Assembly (NCBI GenBank): GCA_025642065.1
Contig: JAODUP010000431.1
Coordinates: 1 to 64,000, forward strand
Origin: Paralvinella palmiformis
Lineage: Eukaryota; Annelida; Polychaeta; Terebellida; Alvinellidae
Length of the DNA stretch: 64,000 nucleotides
Direction: 5' to 3'
In this document: one piece after another, positions 10,985 through 24,500 of the stretch
Numbering within the stretch: position 1 is the stretch's first letter
Layout of the letters: each line of letters starts with the position of its first letter
Made by a program: the position numbers and the translations under genes
Notes under the pieces: model-generated
Told to the model about the DNA's origin: nothing
Databases searched by the model: none
What the model saw: only the letters and a program-made list of their open reading frames with translations

Positions 10985-11710
10985 CAGAGTCTTAATTCTG
11001 GCTGATCCACCAAGGCGCATCCCTAGAATGCAAGCTAGCTTCATGTGCCCATAAGTGACATACACTGTATTTGTATCCACGTCTCACGTGACTTGCTGGT
11101 GGTATCTAAACAGACCAAGCACAGCCACTCTTCATCACCACTGTCCTGTTTCTCGTTTCTTCTTTGCTTCTGTTTCTTCTTTGCTTCTGTTTCTTTCTTC
11201 GACTGTTGTGCGGTTTTCTTCCCTTTTCCTATGCCTTTTTTCTCGCAACATGTTTTTTAATGGCGATGATATCAGATGCGTTGCCCTTTCTGCCTTTTTG
11301 TTTCGCTGAAGCCCTTTAACTGCTTTTGACAGGTGTGATAATATTTGCACCTGGATCTCTGTTAACTGCATCCTGGGGTCGAATATTTGGCGATCGTGAA
11401 CCCAACGTTCATTCCTGCTGTGATGTTGGTCTTAGTATTTGTCGCAGCTGTAAGGGCGGGAACGTTTGAAGTAGGCCTGGTAGTGGTCGTGCAGGTGGTT
11501 GGTTTTGGCCGAGATTGACGTTATGGTTATACCAGCGGTCGTTGTTCACTTGTTGTGGTAGCTGCAACAGTGGCAACTGACATCGCTCCACCTCACCTGT
11601 GGTAGCAGTGGATTGACTTTTACCAACAGTGATGACGGCTGTAGTTGAAGGGTTGGCTATTGTGTTGGGTGCCGTTTGTGCTTCATTGGTAGTTAGCTCA
11701 GCTGCCACAG
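10985..11710 (-). pseudogene. pogo/Tigger-like transposase C-terminal relic
   Basis: On the minus strand there is a Ser/Thr/Pro-rich linker (about 11710-11410). A basic stretch with KNMLREKRHRKREENR and AKKKRETG follows. Then comes a cysteine-histidine block: DEEWLCLVCLDTTSK, SRETWIQ and, after a frameshift, CHLWAHEAS. By family knowledge many pogo-like transposases end with a basic tail and this PHD-like zinc block. No DDE catalytic domain is visible upstream, so only the C-terminal end remains. The two longest open frames overlap in different frames, as expected of a decayed copy. Confidence 0.5.
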
Positions 11711-11719
11711 TCTTATATA

Positions 11720-13985
11720 TTTGTAGATAAACTGTAATTTAAAATACATGTCCTACTATAGGACCTAGGCTATAGTCTAGACTAGTTCGGTTGATCAGTT
11801 CCGTAGGCCTACTTTTAAGTGGTCATGAAGAAATATACAACCATTTAATTGCGTCTGTCCTGAGACATAATTAACCCGTTAATATAATTAAAGAAATCAA
11901 TCTGTGTTTAAACATTGGCAACATTATATTATTAACATATTCGCTGATCATTTTATGGGGTATGTGTCGTATATCGCATTATAAACCAGTCGCAGTTTAC
12001 ATAACTGAAGGGCTAGAGGAAACTGGCAATGTGTAGCGCCGCCTGGTGAAAGAACGAGGAACTGACGAAGAGTCCAGACCCTAGTCGGTCTCTGATTGGT
12101 TGTTTCCCACTATAATTATGTGTTTATTACTTTAGTTTTTTTAACAGGCACTATTTAATTAGATTAGTATAGGTGCATTCAGTACAATTCACTGAAAAAC
12201 AAACAATCTAACATATATAACTACTGATATATATATATATATATATATTCAGTGCTTGTAACTCACAAGAAATATCTCAACCGGAAGTAATCTATTTCTG
12301 CGGAGTACTAGGCGCTGGCTTCCTACGAAGGAAGAGAGCTAGCTTTTGGTTTTTGTCTCCCAGTTATCTCGAATTAAAGATACTGGTGATATTTATTTCT
12401 ATATAAGCTAACATTTATAACATTCCATCTAATTTACTGGAATAAGAAGTATGGCTAATTAACACTGTGCGGTCTTCTAGATTAACAGCACACGTGAGAT
12501 TCATTTATTTTTCATTAACCAAAAAATCTAAATTGTCGAGAGTAGGCTAGTCTACAGTCTAGATCTACACACATTTGATGAATCTCATTGTAACATGATT
12601 GTTTTTGTTGCATTGTACAATGATTGAACGAAAAACTGATGCATAGTTTCAAAAGTAATAAATACAGCCATGATACAGATGAGAGAGGAGTCATTCATCT
12701 ACGATTAGATATACTATAGTATAGAGTCTAGATATAACATTGATATTTGATTGAACAGAACTCATCAGTGCGCATTTTCGTAAAACTACTGAAAAAGGCT
12801 TCTGACTTAGTGACTAGACTCTATATCGATAGCTGGTATGTGTGTTAACACGAGACTGTTAATTGCTCTTTTATAATTAAAGTAATTCTTCTAATAATGA
12901 GTATTTAATTGGGGTCCGTTAATGTGGGTATCATCAAAAGATCTAGACTCTATATATTGATGTGTCCCATTTTGCACTAAAGTGTTTATTGTAAATACGG
13001 TTTTGGATATTGCCGATCTCGACCCACCTATGCATACCACTGTTATGTTTCATCTGTTCTATGGAATATATATATTTTCTGAGTTAGACCGCTTTGAAGT
13101 GCCATGGGGTAAATTAAATGTTGTCTCTGCCCAAGTTGAATGTTTGTGCTAATTATCAGTAATTGGTGTAGGCCATTAGGATGATGTTGCAAGCAACTGA
13201 TTTTGCTTAGAGGTAGTGGTTGCTAGTTAAATTAATGCTGACTTGGTTGTCATTAAAACAGGGCTCCATTTCTGAGGTTCGTGATCACACTTACATGCCA
13301 TCGCACACCTAAATTGACTTCCAGGAGAATGATTTTTTTGAGTGCCCCACTGCTAAACCATCACATCAAGCCTATGACATGATCACAAGCATATCATTAT
13401 TAGAAACTTCCTACAACCATCATTTATTGTGAGACTCCACCCACTTAATAAGTTTGATTCTGTTTTTAATGCACAGCCATTGCATCTGTTTTATTTATTG
13501 CAATTAGGAATCATATTATGTGTATAAAATACCTTTGTAACAGTGGAAAAGGGCCATAAAACAAATTCAGAATTGCTGTATGTCATTGTCAGATTCATTT
13601 ATGTCAGTTTCATCATCTGTAGATGGAGCTGTAGAAGGTTCTGCATGATACACAGCAGATTCTTCAACCTTTAGTAGCAACTAAATTCACGTCAGATTTC
13701 TAGCCCTGCATAAGATGATGTACTTGTTTAACACCCTGATGATATAAACAAGATTCTGATAAATAATTGTATAATTATTATCCTAAAAGGTTGTAATCTA
13801 TTTGATTTGCAACATAAGTGTGTGCAAGATAAATCTTATTCATCCAATATTGCAAACCTTACGAATTTTTTTATGGTTTGTATTACATTGCCACAATGTA
13901 CCCTGAGTAGAAGTGAAATGTTTCAAATTAGAATTTTACTGCTTGTATATTTTTAATACTGTTTGAAATAACACTGCAATTTCAG
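11720..13985. other. Upstream region of RBM33; no exon identified
   Basis: The first coding exon follows a good acceptor (TTCAG at 13981-13985), so an upstream non-coding exon and promoter should lie here. The stretch with GCGCCGCCTGG at 12037 and an inverted CCAAT box (ATTGG) near 12096 is more GC-rich than its surroundings and is a possible promoter; this is weak. A (TA)n tract sits at 12228-12249. The part at 13260-13580 shares words (GGGCTCCATT, GACTCCACCCA) with the pogo-type MITE at 23124. Confidence 0.3.
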
Positions 13986-14005
13986 ACAACTGATATAATT
14001 GCATC

Positions 14006-14046
14006 ATGGCAACTAAAAGGCGTCCAACTGAGATGTCTTGGGACAG
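14006..14046 (+). CDS. RBM33: RBM33 exon 1 (start codon)
   Basis: An acceptor TTTCAG ends at 13985. A 20-nt 5' UTR follows, then ATG and MATKRRPTEMSWDR to a GTATGT donor. The SWxR motif resembles ERSWRR of human RBM33. An upstream non-coding exon is implied. Confidence 0.8.
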
Positions 14047-17000
14047 GTATGTTTCCGTGAAAATATGATGCTTAATCAAGTGACCAGTTAATAAAATATT
14101 TATAATTTTTGCATCGTTAAATTAATTTTCCTTCTCTATCAAGAACATCAGTTAATATCACATCCATATGTTGATCAGATGTGGTTCATGCAAGCTCCCT
14201 AAATCATTAAAATAATTTTGGGATGTGCTGCATTTACCACTGATAGATTTTCTCAAACTTTTCTCCAGTTAAGATTATTACCATTTTATAGTACACATAG
14301 ATTTATTTAACTAAATATGACCTCAACATTAGTAACTGGTGCACAGTGTTTTTATTCTGCAGTGATGATGAACTCCTGAATGAAGATACAGCTGGCATTT
14401 ATGCATTTCCAGAAGAAAAGGTATAATTGTTATGTTAACATTAAAGGATGCTTGGTTTCTTTAAATAAGTTGGTCAGCATTGATCACATAGTTAATTATT
14501 AAGTAGAATGCATGGTCTAATGGTTGTGTTTATGCTTGACTTTGTCAAGGATGAGGAGGTAGATGAGGATGCCCTGTTAGCCAGTGATGATGATCCCGAC
14601 GAGCAGGTGACATCCCAACATGAGGGGTTAGATTACAAGGATGTTGGAGAAGCAGGTCATTACAAAGCATCAGAACAGGTTTATGAAGAAGAGCAACATC
14701 ATTTTGATGAAGAGGTACACCAGGAACATTATGAGGAAGAAGAGCATCATTTTGAAGATGAGCTTGCCATAGAGCCAGCCCTAGAGATAATGGCCGATGG
14801 AGATGACCTATTGGAAGAGTAAGTTTTTGATATATAGCATCTTCTCTAATTGCCCATGATACCTACTTAATGTCAAACTCATTGTGAATGATATGTCTTC
14901 TAAGTCTTCAGGCAACATATGATAAATGATAAGATTTAGTTTTGGTGGCTGCTTTATTTCAAATGTTACCCAAACTAACTGGCATGGAATGCATTGTTAA
15001 GAAACCTTCTGGCCTTAATATACTGAAAGATTATTTTCTGGGGATTAAGGCTGCTAATTGCTTGTTTAGAATATTGAAGCCGATAACCCATTGCATGAGG
15101 ACGTCAAAAACCAAAACATCTCAGTTAGTTTTTGGCATGATTATAACAGATCCGGAACATTGACGTTTAAGGTTAAAATGGTGGGATTATCACAGTGTTA
15201 TTGCTCAGCGGACCCTCTATAAATCCCACAATGCAAAGTGCACGTGGTTTGTTTTGGTTTTTGACGTCCTCTTTCTTTATTGGTTGATGCTGGAGGGAGG
15301 TATGGATGTGGGGAGGGAGTTAGTGAAGAGTTGGGTAGTGGTGGTCACACTAATGCAAGGGTACTCACCCCTGAAAAAGTTGGGGGAAATGGAGTAATTG
15401 GTGCTTTCTATGCCACTTTTCTGCCAAAACCAAAGTAGCCGACCAATTTTCAGCCATTAAAATAGGTGACGTATAGCATCAGCCGTCAGCTGCTGTTGAA
15501 AAGGCTGGGTAGTCAGCTGTATGTTCCCTGTGGGACCAGTGCCGAGGTTAAACAAACCACTCAATGCCATTGCTGATTATGCACTATGTGATTCTAGATG
15601 TTTTTATTCAAATTTCATCGAGTCTGTATTTGATAGGATATGTCATCCATCTATGCTTGGAGTATATTCAAGGTCTAACTGATATTGCAGTTGGCCTTAG
15701 GTCTTAACTGTCTGAGTTCATATCTCAGCATGTGCATTTCTGAAGGGGGTTTCATCTTATTACCTTTAGAAATTTCCATTTAGTCTACCTTATGGATGAC
15801 TATGGGCGTAAAACATCAAATATCCATCCTCGTTTTGATAATTCTGTGCATCACAAGTGGATTTTGTGTGAGGAGATTGTTGGGTAAAATTGTCTTATTA
15901 AAACTCTTTTGTTCACCTCATTACTCAACAAATGTTAGAAATCTGAGACCATAGTCCAGCAGTGATGCTTGAAATATCCCTCTTCCTGGTATTCAGTTGT
16001 ACATATAAAGTAGACCCAGTTTTATCTCCATGTGAAAGATGTTTCATCCATCAATAAAAAAATTGTCTAATTAATTATATCATTCTGTTCAGAAGAGTGG
16101 TTCCTAGACATAATTTGCCCTTAAGGCAAATGCTGATGCAAAAATAATGCAGGTATTGATTTCCAGCTTGTGGTACAAAACCCATATGGAACCTCCTGTC
16201 AAATAATTTCTGATGCCAAAGCTGAATGATTTGCACAAGTTTCAAATAGCCTTATTAATGCATGATTTCATTAGCAATAAGTGTGATATATGGGGAAAAC
16301 TCTCAACAGATCAGTCCGATGTGACCTGTATTGTTTGATCAATTGATGTGATTGGACTTTCTCCAGTAAATCACCTATTTACAGTTTTCCTCGCAGGTAA
16401 AATAAATGGATTCATATTGTTCCTGCTTATTATTAAAAAAAAATTTTGAAGGTAAATGAAATTACACCCTGAATTAAGTTGTTGAATTGACAGATAATAA
16501 TAATGCCTAAATTTTGTCTCAGTCTGTGTCACCACAAACTTGTGGTCTTGGCAGAAGCTTTAGTGTTTGCATGTATTATCTATTTTTGCACTGCTTTGGC
16601 ACCACAGAGAAGAGAGCTCCAGCTATATTCACCCCCCCCCTCATATTCACACATAATTGTATCTGGAATCATTAAATTTAAGCTGTAATGTATGTTGCTC
16701 ATTCTGGTCAATTTGTAAATTAAAAAAATTCTGGGTTCATCACAAAGTTAATAGAGTTGCATAGGAAATGTGTTTAGCTGAAGGATAACAGTTACTTGAT
16801 CTGACAGTAAGAAGATTTTGTCATTATTGTGCTGATTTCATGAGCAGAAATTTTCACCTTCTAGGGAGTCATATGAGGATGTGTTGGAAGAGAACAGTAT
16901 AGCACCACAGTTGGGTTTGAGCCAGTCTGACAGTGTTCAGCAGTATGAAGAGGAGCAACAGGGAGAGGAAGCTCTAAATGCGCATCACGTTGACAGGGAT

Positions 17001-18544
17001 AACCAAACAAATCAGGTGAGAGCTGCTTCTAGTTTACGCATAATTCACTGTCACATAAAACTGCTCTGTACTAGTAGCTGTGCTGCTGAATGGGTGTATG
17101 TATGTATGTATGGCGCATGAGGGTTGTTAACTGTTTGTGAAGTAAGCACGTTCTCTAGGAAAGCAGAAAATTATTATTTTGTGAGATTTCTAAATCTTAC
17201 TGGATTATAACGAAATCTCTACTACCTGGTCAAGTGTGAAAGGTTTACTAAATACAAATGGAGATGTATTTGTGTTGAGCATATGTGATGGAGAGGATGT
17301 CAACATACAGAAAAGCATGGATCTGGGAATTAGTGTGAGTCTTGTTGACACAGTTGGAAAGTTCTATTATCTGGAGGATATGCTGGGTAGAGGTGGTAAT
17401 TCAGCATCAGTGGTAAGAGTGCATTCTGGCTAGGGACAGTTTAGGGTTGGTCAGGGATCTTGACATGGAAGGATATGTCACTATAGTAAAAAGATTACGG
17501 TGCATGTGCCATGTGTGAGGAGTGCATTGGTTTATGGAGGTTAGACGTGAGTCTTGATGCAGCACAGATAGGAAGATTTGAGTGGACTGAGCTGAAAAAG
17601 CTGTGATGGATATGTAGTGTCTCTCCGTCAGAGACACACCCAAATATAAATTCATATGAAGGTCTGCAGACAGGTTTGTGACTCTTCCATCTAGTGTTAT
17701 CTGGAATCAGGGATTCAACTCTTTATCTTTGAGCCATGCTCCAGGCTGATATTGATTCCAGGAGTATATGTTTATCTTGATAACATGGTTCATCACATCA
17801 GTCAGTGTTATGTCCTGACTGAAGAGATTAATCCAATGAGTGGAAGGGCTGCACACATTAAGCTTCGGAGCATCCTCTTGCAGAATTTGGTGCATTTATT
17901 CTATGATTATGATTGGTGTTTTATGGCCACTTTTGTGCACACTGTAGGCTAAATGGGCAGAGCGACCACCAAAGGTAATGAAGCGAAGTCAAAGATGAAA
18001 CAACCTTCAGATATGCCCCACATTTATTCTATGATTTTGGCATTGTCAGTCACATCATTAGGAATTGAACAGCTGTACTCAGCCTCACCTTTCTCATTCA
18101 CATTGCAACAAGATGCACAGTTGAGAACAGTTTTCTATGTCGATGATGGTGACTGGGCAAAGAGAATAATGTTGTATGAGACATAGAGGATGATGTAGAA
18201 TCAGGTGGTAGAGAAGGATATATGACAGACTGGGCTGAATAATTATAAGATAGATGTGCAAGATCAGGTAAAATGAAGAAAACCGGATGTGGGACCCCCC
18301 CCCCAGCCAGCCTCCCCAAAAGAACAAAACCAGCCATAAATTAATTGTTGTGTCACATAGGAATAAGAGTTGTACACATTATACAGCTTATGTGTATTTC
18401 TCTACTTTTTATACACGTTGTGTACTGTAATTTGCTACAATAAGTAATACAAAATAAACGTTACATAACATATATTTGTATATGAGAGACATCTGACAAA
18501 TAGTTTAAAATAATGGTCGCATACAACACTGCCAAGTACACATG

Positions 18545-18590
<46 letters not shown>

Positions 18591-21500
18591 GGGTTTTTAT
18601 TGTAAAAAAAATATTTTTACATTACATTCTAAAAAACTGTTAATAACTGTAAAATACTGTAAAACGCCTCATTCATTATAACTATAAGCCAATTCTAGTT
18701 CTACTAGTCTTAATGGATGTCAGTTGTCATTCAACACATTTATTTGATAGTATGTTTCACATACATGAATCAATATTTGACACATGTATTTCTACACGAA
18801 TACTAGGAATATAGCAAACTAAAAGCATTTATCGTTCTTCTGCACACAAAGTAAATATTGTCTATCTAACAGTTAATGGTCTAATTCAACATAACTCTGA
18901 GAATCCTATAGCAGAATACCAACTTAAAAGCTTTACTGTTGCCTAGAAGATTGTGCTCATTAGTCCAAAGTTGGAAAATAATCGCTCAATTGTTGCTGAT
19001 GAAACTAAATCCATTGTACATTTTGTGTAGTGGACTTGCATTCTGGTGGCATTATTAGTTTGCTAATAATCACACTTTTGCACTTTGCATGTTTAATAAT
19101 GCCATACCAGACTGCTGAATGTGAGTATGGGTTTAGTTGCCAAAACTCCATCAAGACAAGTAATAAATTAAAAGAAAAGCACCTCAATGTGTTGATGACC
19201 ATCAAAACATAAAAATCTTCTGTGGCTGACTTTTACTATGAGTTAGCTATAAATATGAGTTAGGAGAAAAAAGCCTCGTCAATAAATTAGAGCCTCGTCA
19301 ATAAAATTTTAAAGCATTTTTGTAGTCTTGTTTTTTAAAGTTACAGCTATAATTAAGTGAGTGATATGCATACATTTAATTCTACTTACACTGTAAAGCT
19401 TTGTGTATAAATTAAATACCTCACTTAGGATGCAAATGTCTTAATTTTCAGTTTAAATATTCCTGGGCATATGCTTTCGTAACCCTAAATGTTTTCCATG
19501 CCAAGTGCCCTTGTTACATTAAAATTCTCCAATGTTTTTAAAACCTAAGGGGGAGCTCTCCCACATTGGCTAGATCCTAGAAGCAACATTGCTGGTATTT
19601 ATTTATACATATGTCGGGTGATAATTGGTAGTTTGAAATTATATATATTATTCAGGTTGGAGATGTATCACAGTCATATTCTAGTCAAGAAGTAGAGGCT
19701 GATACCACAGTACCAGATAGTGAAAGTGATTCAGAAGAAGATGAAGATGACAGTAAAGCTAGGGGTCGCTTCAAGAGTGAAAGATCAGACATATTGTCAG
19801 TACCATCAGCAAGATCTAAGAAGGACATCCCTGATAAGTTAGGTTAGTATTGTTTAAAATAATATCCAGAGATTAATACAATAATCTTCTTATTTTACTT
19901 GTTCTATAGAATTTTTAATACTTTGTTACTGATTATTTTTTGTAACCCAAGAAGATGTCTAACCAGTGACAGGTTTGTAAATGAATTATAACAATTAACT
20001 GAGAAATAAAGAAAAATTAAATTAGTGGTAGGTGACTAAATACTATTATAGTTGATTTCAGGGTATGACTATGATATCTTGAGTTACTGACTCACTTCGA
20101 CTTTGTGATACCAGAATTGCTACTAATCTTTACTTAGTAAATACTATAGAATGTTTTTAACCTTGGGGAAAAAATGAAATGGTCTCAGGAAAATAGGTTT
20201 TTGGTAGCAGTGTGGCCAAGGAAAAATGTTTGTGTAATGAATGAGCAAGCACCATGCAAAATTCCCATGTACAAAAACAATCGGGCAAACTGGAAAATAA
20301 TTTTTAGGTTTGGAAAAGCTGCATATTGTAATATTGTCACTAATCCCATTTAATGCAACATAACATTACTTAAATATATTGGTAGCCATATATGCATAAC
20401 ATACCATGTTTTCGGTGTAAAGCAGCATCCTTTGAATTTTAAACTGCTTCTGGTGACCATCTTTGATGGGCTAGCATGGTCATAGAATTTGATCATTATG
20501 ACTGGAAAAGTTTGGAATTTTATATTCAGATTAAAATGGACATATTGTCTCTCAGCTATCCTGTGATGTTTCAATAGGTGGCTTATTGTACGTAGTATGT
20601 GTTCTGCTAAAATGATTACAGAATACTTTTGTCTAACTGAAGGTGATAAGTACCAGAATCCACCTACATTTGTTGTGTATTATAGGATAAGGCACATATA
20701 TAAAAGACCTTCTTCAAAATTAAATGAAGAAAAATATGCGTATCTCAATGGAAAGCCATGCATCCTGTCTTTATGGCAGGCCTGCATGTTTCTTTAGCAT
20801 GACTCCTCACGTATGGTCAGTCTGTCTCTTTTCTTAATTGATTCATGATTGATGTTTTATGGCCACTTCTGTGCACATGGTTGGCTAAATGGGCCCAAAG
20901 ATGAAACGACCTTCAGATGTGCCCATGCCGAGATTCGAACACAGATGGTAGTGATCTGTGATCCAACACACTACCGCTAGACCACGAAGGCACCCCGTCT
21001 CTTTTCTTAAAATCACCTAGTTAATTTAAGGGAACAGTTTTCCACTCACAGGGTTCAGCGATAGGTGCATGTGATTTGACTATGTAATGTATGTTCATCT
21101 GATATTTTCGGTGAATGTTAGTGGTTGCTAACATTTTATTTATTTATTTTGGTAGAAGACATTGGGTTCAGTTTAATCCTGGAATAGGAACTGATTGACA
21201 ATTCCAAATCTTAAAATTGGAATTTATTTTGTTGAATTTGAATTGAAATTGACGAAATTTGGAATTGATATTGTCCAGAAAAATAGTCTACCATTTAACT
21301 TTTCCTTTACTAAAAGATGAGCAATAACGTTATTTGTTGATGAGATTTGGCCCCAAACTGTATTTTGGCTTTTTATGTATCTATTCCTACTCCTATTCAA
21401 TATAATTGGTCAATTCAATTCTGGAATTGATAAATTTGTGTATGGAATTGGACATGATTGTTTAATAGTGCCCTTGTTCGAGCACGGGACTTTAAACCTT

Positions 21501-24500
21501 CAGGTCTAAGTTAAAATCTACTCCAGTTATCTAGGTTTGTGGGATCTTTGCCAAGGAGTTATCTTTTGCCTAAATGTTCCAGATAATAATAATAAGTGAG
21601 ATATATATATAGCGCCCTATTCACCTAGATAGGTGATCTAAGACACTTTATAGTATTATTATCCCCGACTCATACCTGTTTCAATTTCTGGCACACATGT
21701 TTCAATTTCCGGCACACATCTCAACTCCCAAGGGACCATACAACACATGCTGCCATTATGGGTGCAAAGCGTTACTCAAACACATACCAATCACATTCTG
21801 TCAGGTTCTCATATTTATGAATGAGTGAACCAGTTGCCACATGACAGCATTGCCACTCCTGGAGCCTTGAACCCGCAACCCTTCGGCTACACGTCCTATC
21901 CTCTAACTGCACTGTCACTGCTCAACAGATGAGACCAGTGCCAAGATTAAACAAACTACTCACTAACTCCCTCACTTGTATCATCGTACCGTTTTCAGCA
22001 AAAGTAGCATGTGTCATGCTGTGCCAGTAATAACGTATATCGTTTATTTCCACTGATCTTGTGTTAATCTTTATTCCAGAAATAACCAAAGAGGAAGAAG
22101 ACAAAATTAATAAGTTTCAGCAGAACCAGCGAACGAATCGCAACCAGAGACGTGCTCAACATTTTCCTGGCAAGAGAGGTGGCCATCAGCAGCACCAAAA
22201 GAATCAGCACAACTTCCAGCAGCGTGGACTCAGACAGCAATTTAGGCCACAGAACAATGCAGGTAACATTGATGTCATTGAAATTTTTGACCTTTGTCAA
22301 TGTTGCTAAGTGATAATAGTTGATAGTTTCAGATTATTATTTGAATACTTTTTGAAGTAAAAATCCTACACTGCGAGGCTGATTCATAACTAGAAAGTCT
22401 CCATAGTTTTTCTTAATAATTGCAAAGTTAAACAACATAACTTATATATTTCTGATTCTAGTGATATAACAGTTTGGTGGATGACTGGAATAGTTCTGAC
22501 ATTTTAAAATTTAGATATTTTATCAGACTGTCATAACTATTCACAAATAGAAGCATCCCATATCAACTTTGTTGTTTTGCTTTCTACTTTTTCAATATTC
22601 AGCAATCATGTTTTCCAGAAACCCAGATTTTGTGGAGATCTTTATTACTGTTCCTGTAAATTAAAGAAATAGTTCATCTCCATATCAGTATGATCTTTAA
22701 TACAGGTTATTTTGCTGGATAATTGATGACCACAAGAAACACATTTTCCCATGTTTTGCCATCAACAACAACTTCACTGAAATATGTACATATGACATCT
22801 AAGTCTGCCACCTATGCCCATACTGGCACCTTTTGGCTTTTAATTTAAAGGAATAGTTCATCTTTGTTTCAAAATTTCAGGACTAATACAAATATGCTCA
22901 CCAGAATAATAATTTATGTAAAAATATGAACACAATCAACTACATCCAGTTCAAAGTGCTGGTTAATTGACTATTAATGGTCCGTGGGCAGTGCTATTTT
23001 GAAGCCTAACACAGACCGGATGCTCATGAAATCTCACGTGGAGATGTTTATATTACCTGGTTTTAATAATGTAAACAGACATCAGCCAAACAAAAGCATA
23101 TTTCTAAACATTACAGTATAATACAGTAGGGCTCCATTATACTGCAGTCCGTTTTCACAGTTTGTAATTCACACATAAAAAGATAGCCAATAACCACAAT
23201 GTACCCACCTGTATATTTAATGAGCATGAACTTAATTACACACCACCTTAGCTCAGTCTGCCAAACAAACAGCCCAATCACAACCCTCAATTATTGTATG
23301 ACTCCACCCATTAAATTTATGTTCTATAAAATTGTTTAATAAAATATGATGTTTTATTGGTTCATATAGTTGCTACCTTCATCTGTAAAACATGCAGTAT
23401 TTCTGGCAGATGAATATCACCAATCCAAGATGACTGGTACTTTTTGTCCAATTTTGCAGAAGCATGTTATTTTCCACATAAACACTGAAGTAACATTTAT
23501 GTTTAAGTCAACAAATGATTAAACAATTACTGAAAACAGTTATGAAATAAACAGTTGTGTATAATCTTAAAGGATGGTGCAAAACGAAGTGAATACATGG
23601 ACTCCTTATTATCTTCCACCCTGATAGTGCCACTATCTCACTTCACAGTCCAACTATAATACAGTCAACAGGTGGCAGACCCCAATGACTGTGTTATAAT
23701 AGGACCCGACTGTATTAGGTCAAAACAGCCTAGTATGTTAATAAAATGGCTAAACTAACTGTATAGTGAAATTCCTTAAGATAATTGTATTTTTTTGTAA
23801 TGTGAAGCATCTACTGAGTTGTCAGATTTATGTAAATGAACTGATGATGAAATTAATAGAAGTTAGTAGGTTGGATATGGGACAGATAAGGTCATGAAGA
23901 TGGCTAAACCAGAGCATCTGTAACCTGATTTGTTCTGGATCGAGATGGCTACATAATCTTTGTCCCATCTGAACTCAGAACATGTGACTTCTTTCCTTCG
24001 GCCATAAAATCTGGTATTTGAGAAAGCCATAATGGTTACCCTCCAGTAATTTCTTTATATCTATTATACCAGGTACTGTTTGTGATTATTATTGTGGGAT
24101 TTGGGGTTACTATTAAATCATATTATCTGAGGGTGAACTATTCTTTTAACATAATAATAATAATTTAAAAATTAATTTCAACTGGACATCAGTAACATGA
24201 TGTTTTATAAATACAAACTGAAATAAAAAAGTTAAATCAAATTTCTAATTTTAGTAACAAAAATGCTATACTGCCATTGGGATTACTTTCTTAATAGTTA
24301 GTCGGACATACAGACATATAAGTAGGAAAAAATCTTGCTCATGGACACACAAACTAAATAATAGTAATATCGTTTTTAAGGGCTACGAATGATGCAGCAA
24401 GGTCAGCGACAGCTCTGCATGCCAGATATGTTATTCAGGAACAACAGCCCAGTGTCGATTCTCGACCAGCCTCTCAGACTCGTCTTCCAACCACCGAATC

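Noticed and set aside
11045..11309. Open frames with Ser/Phe/Leu-rich, membrane-like sequence
   Set aside because: They are the antisense of the Lys/Glu-rich transposase tail at 10985-11370.
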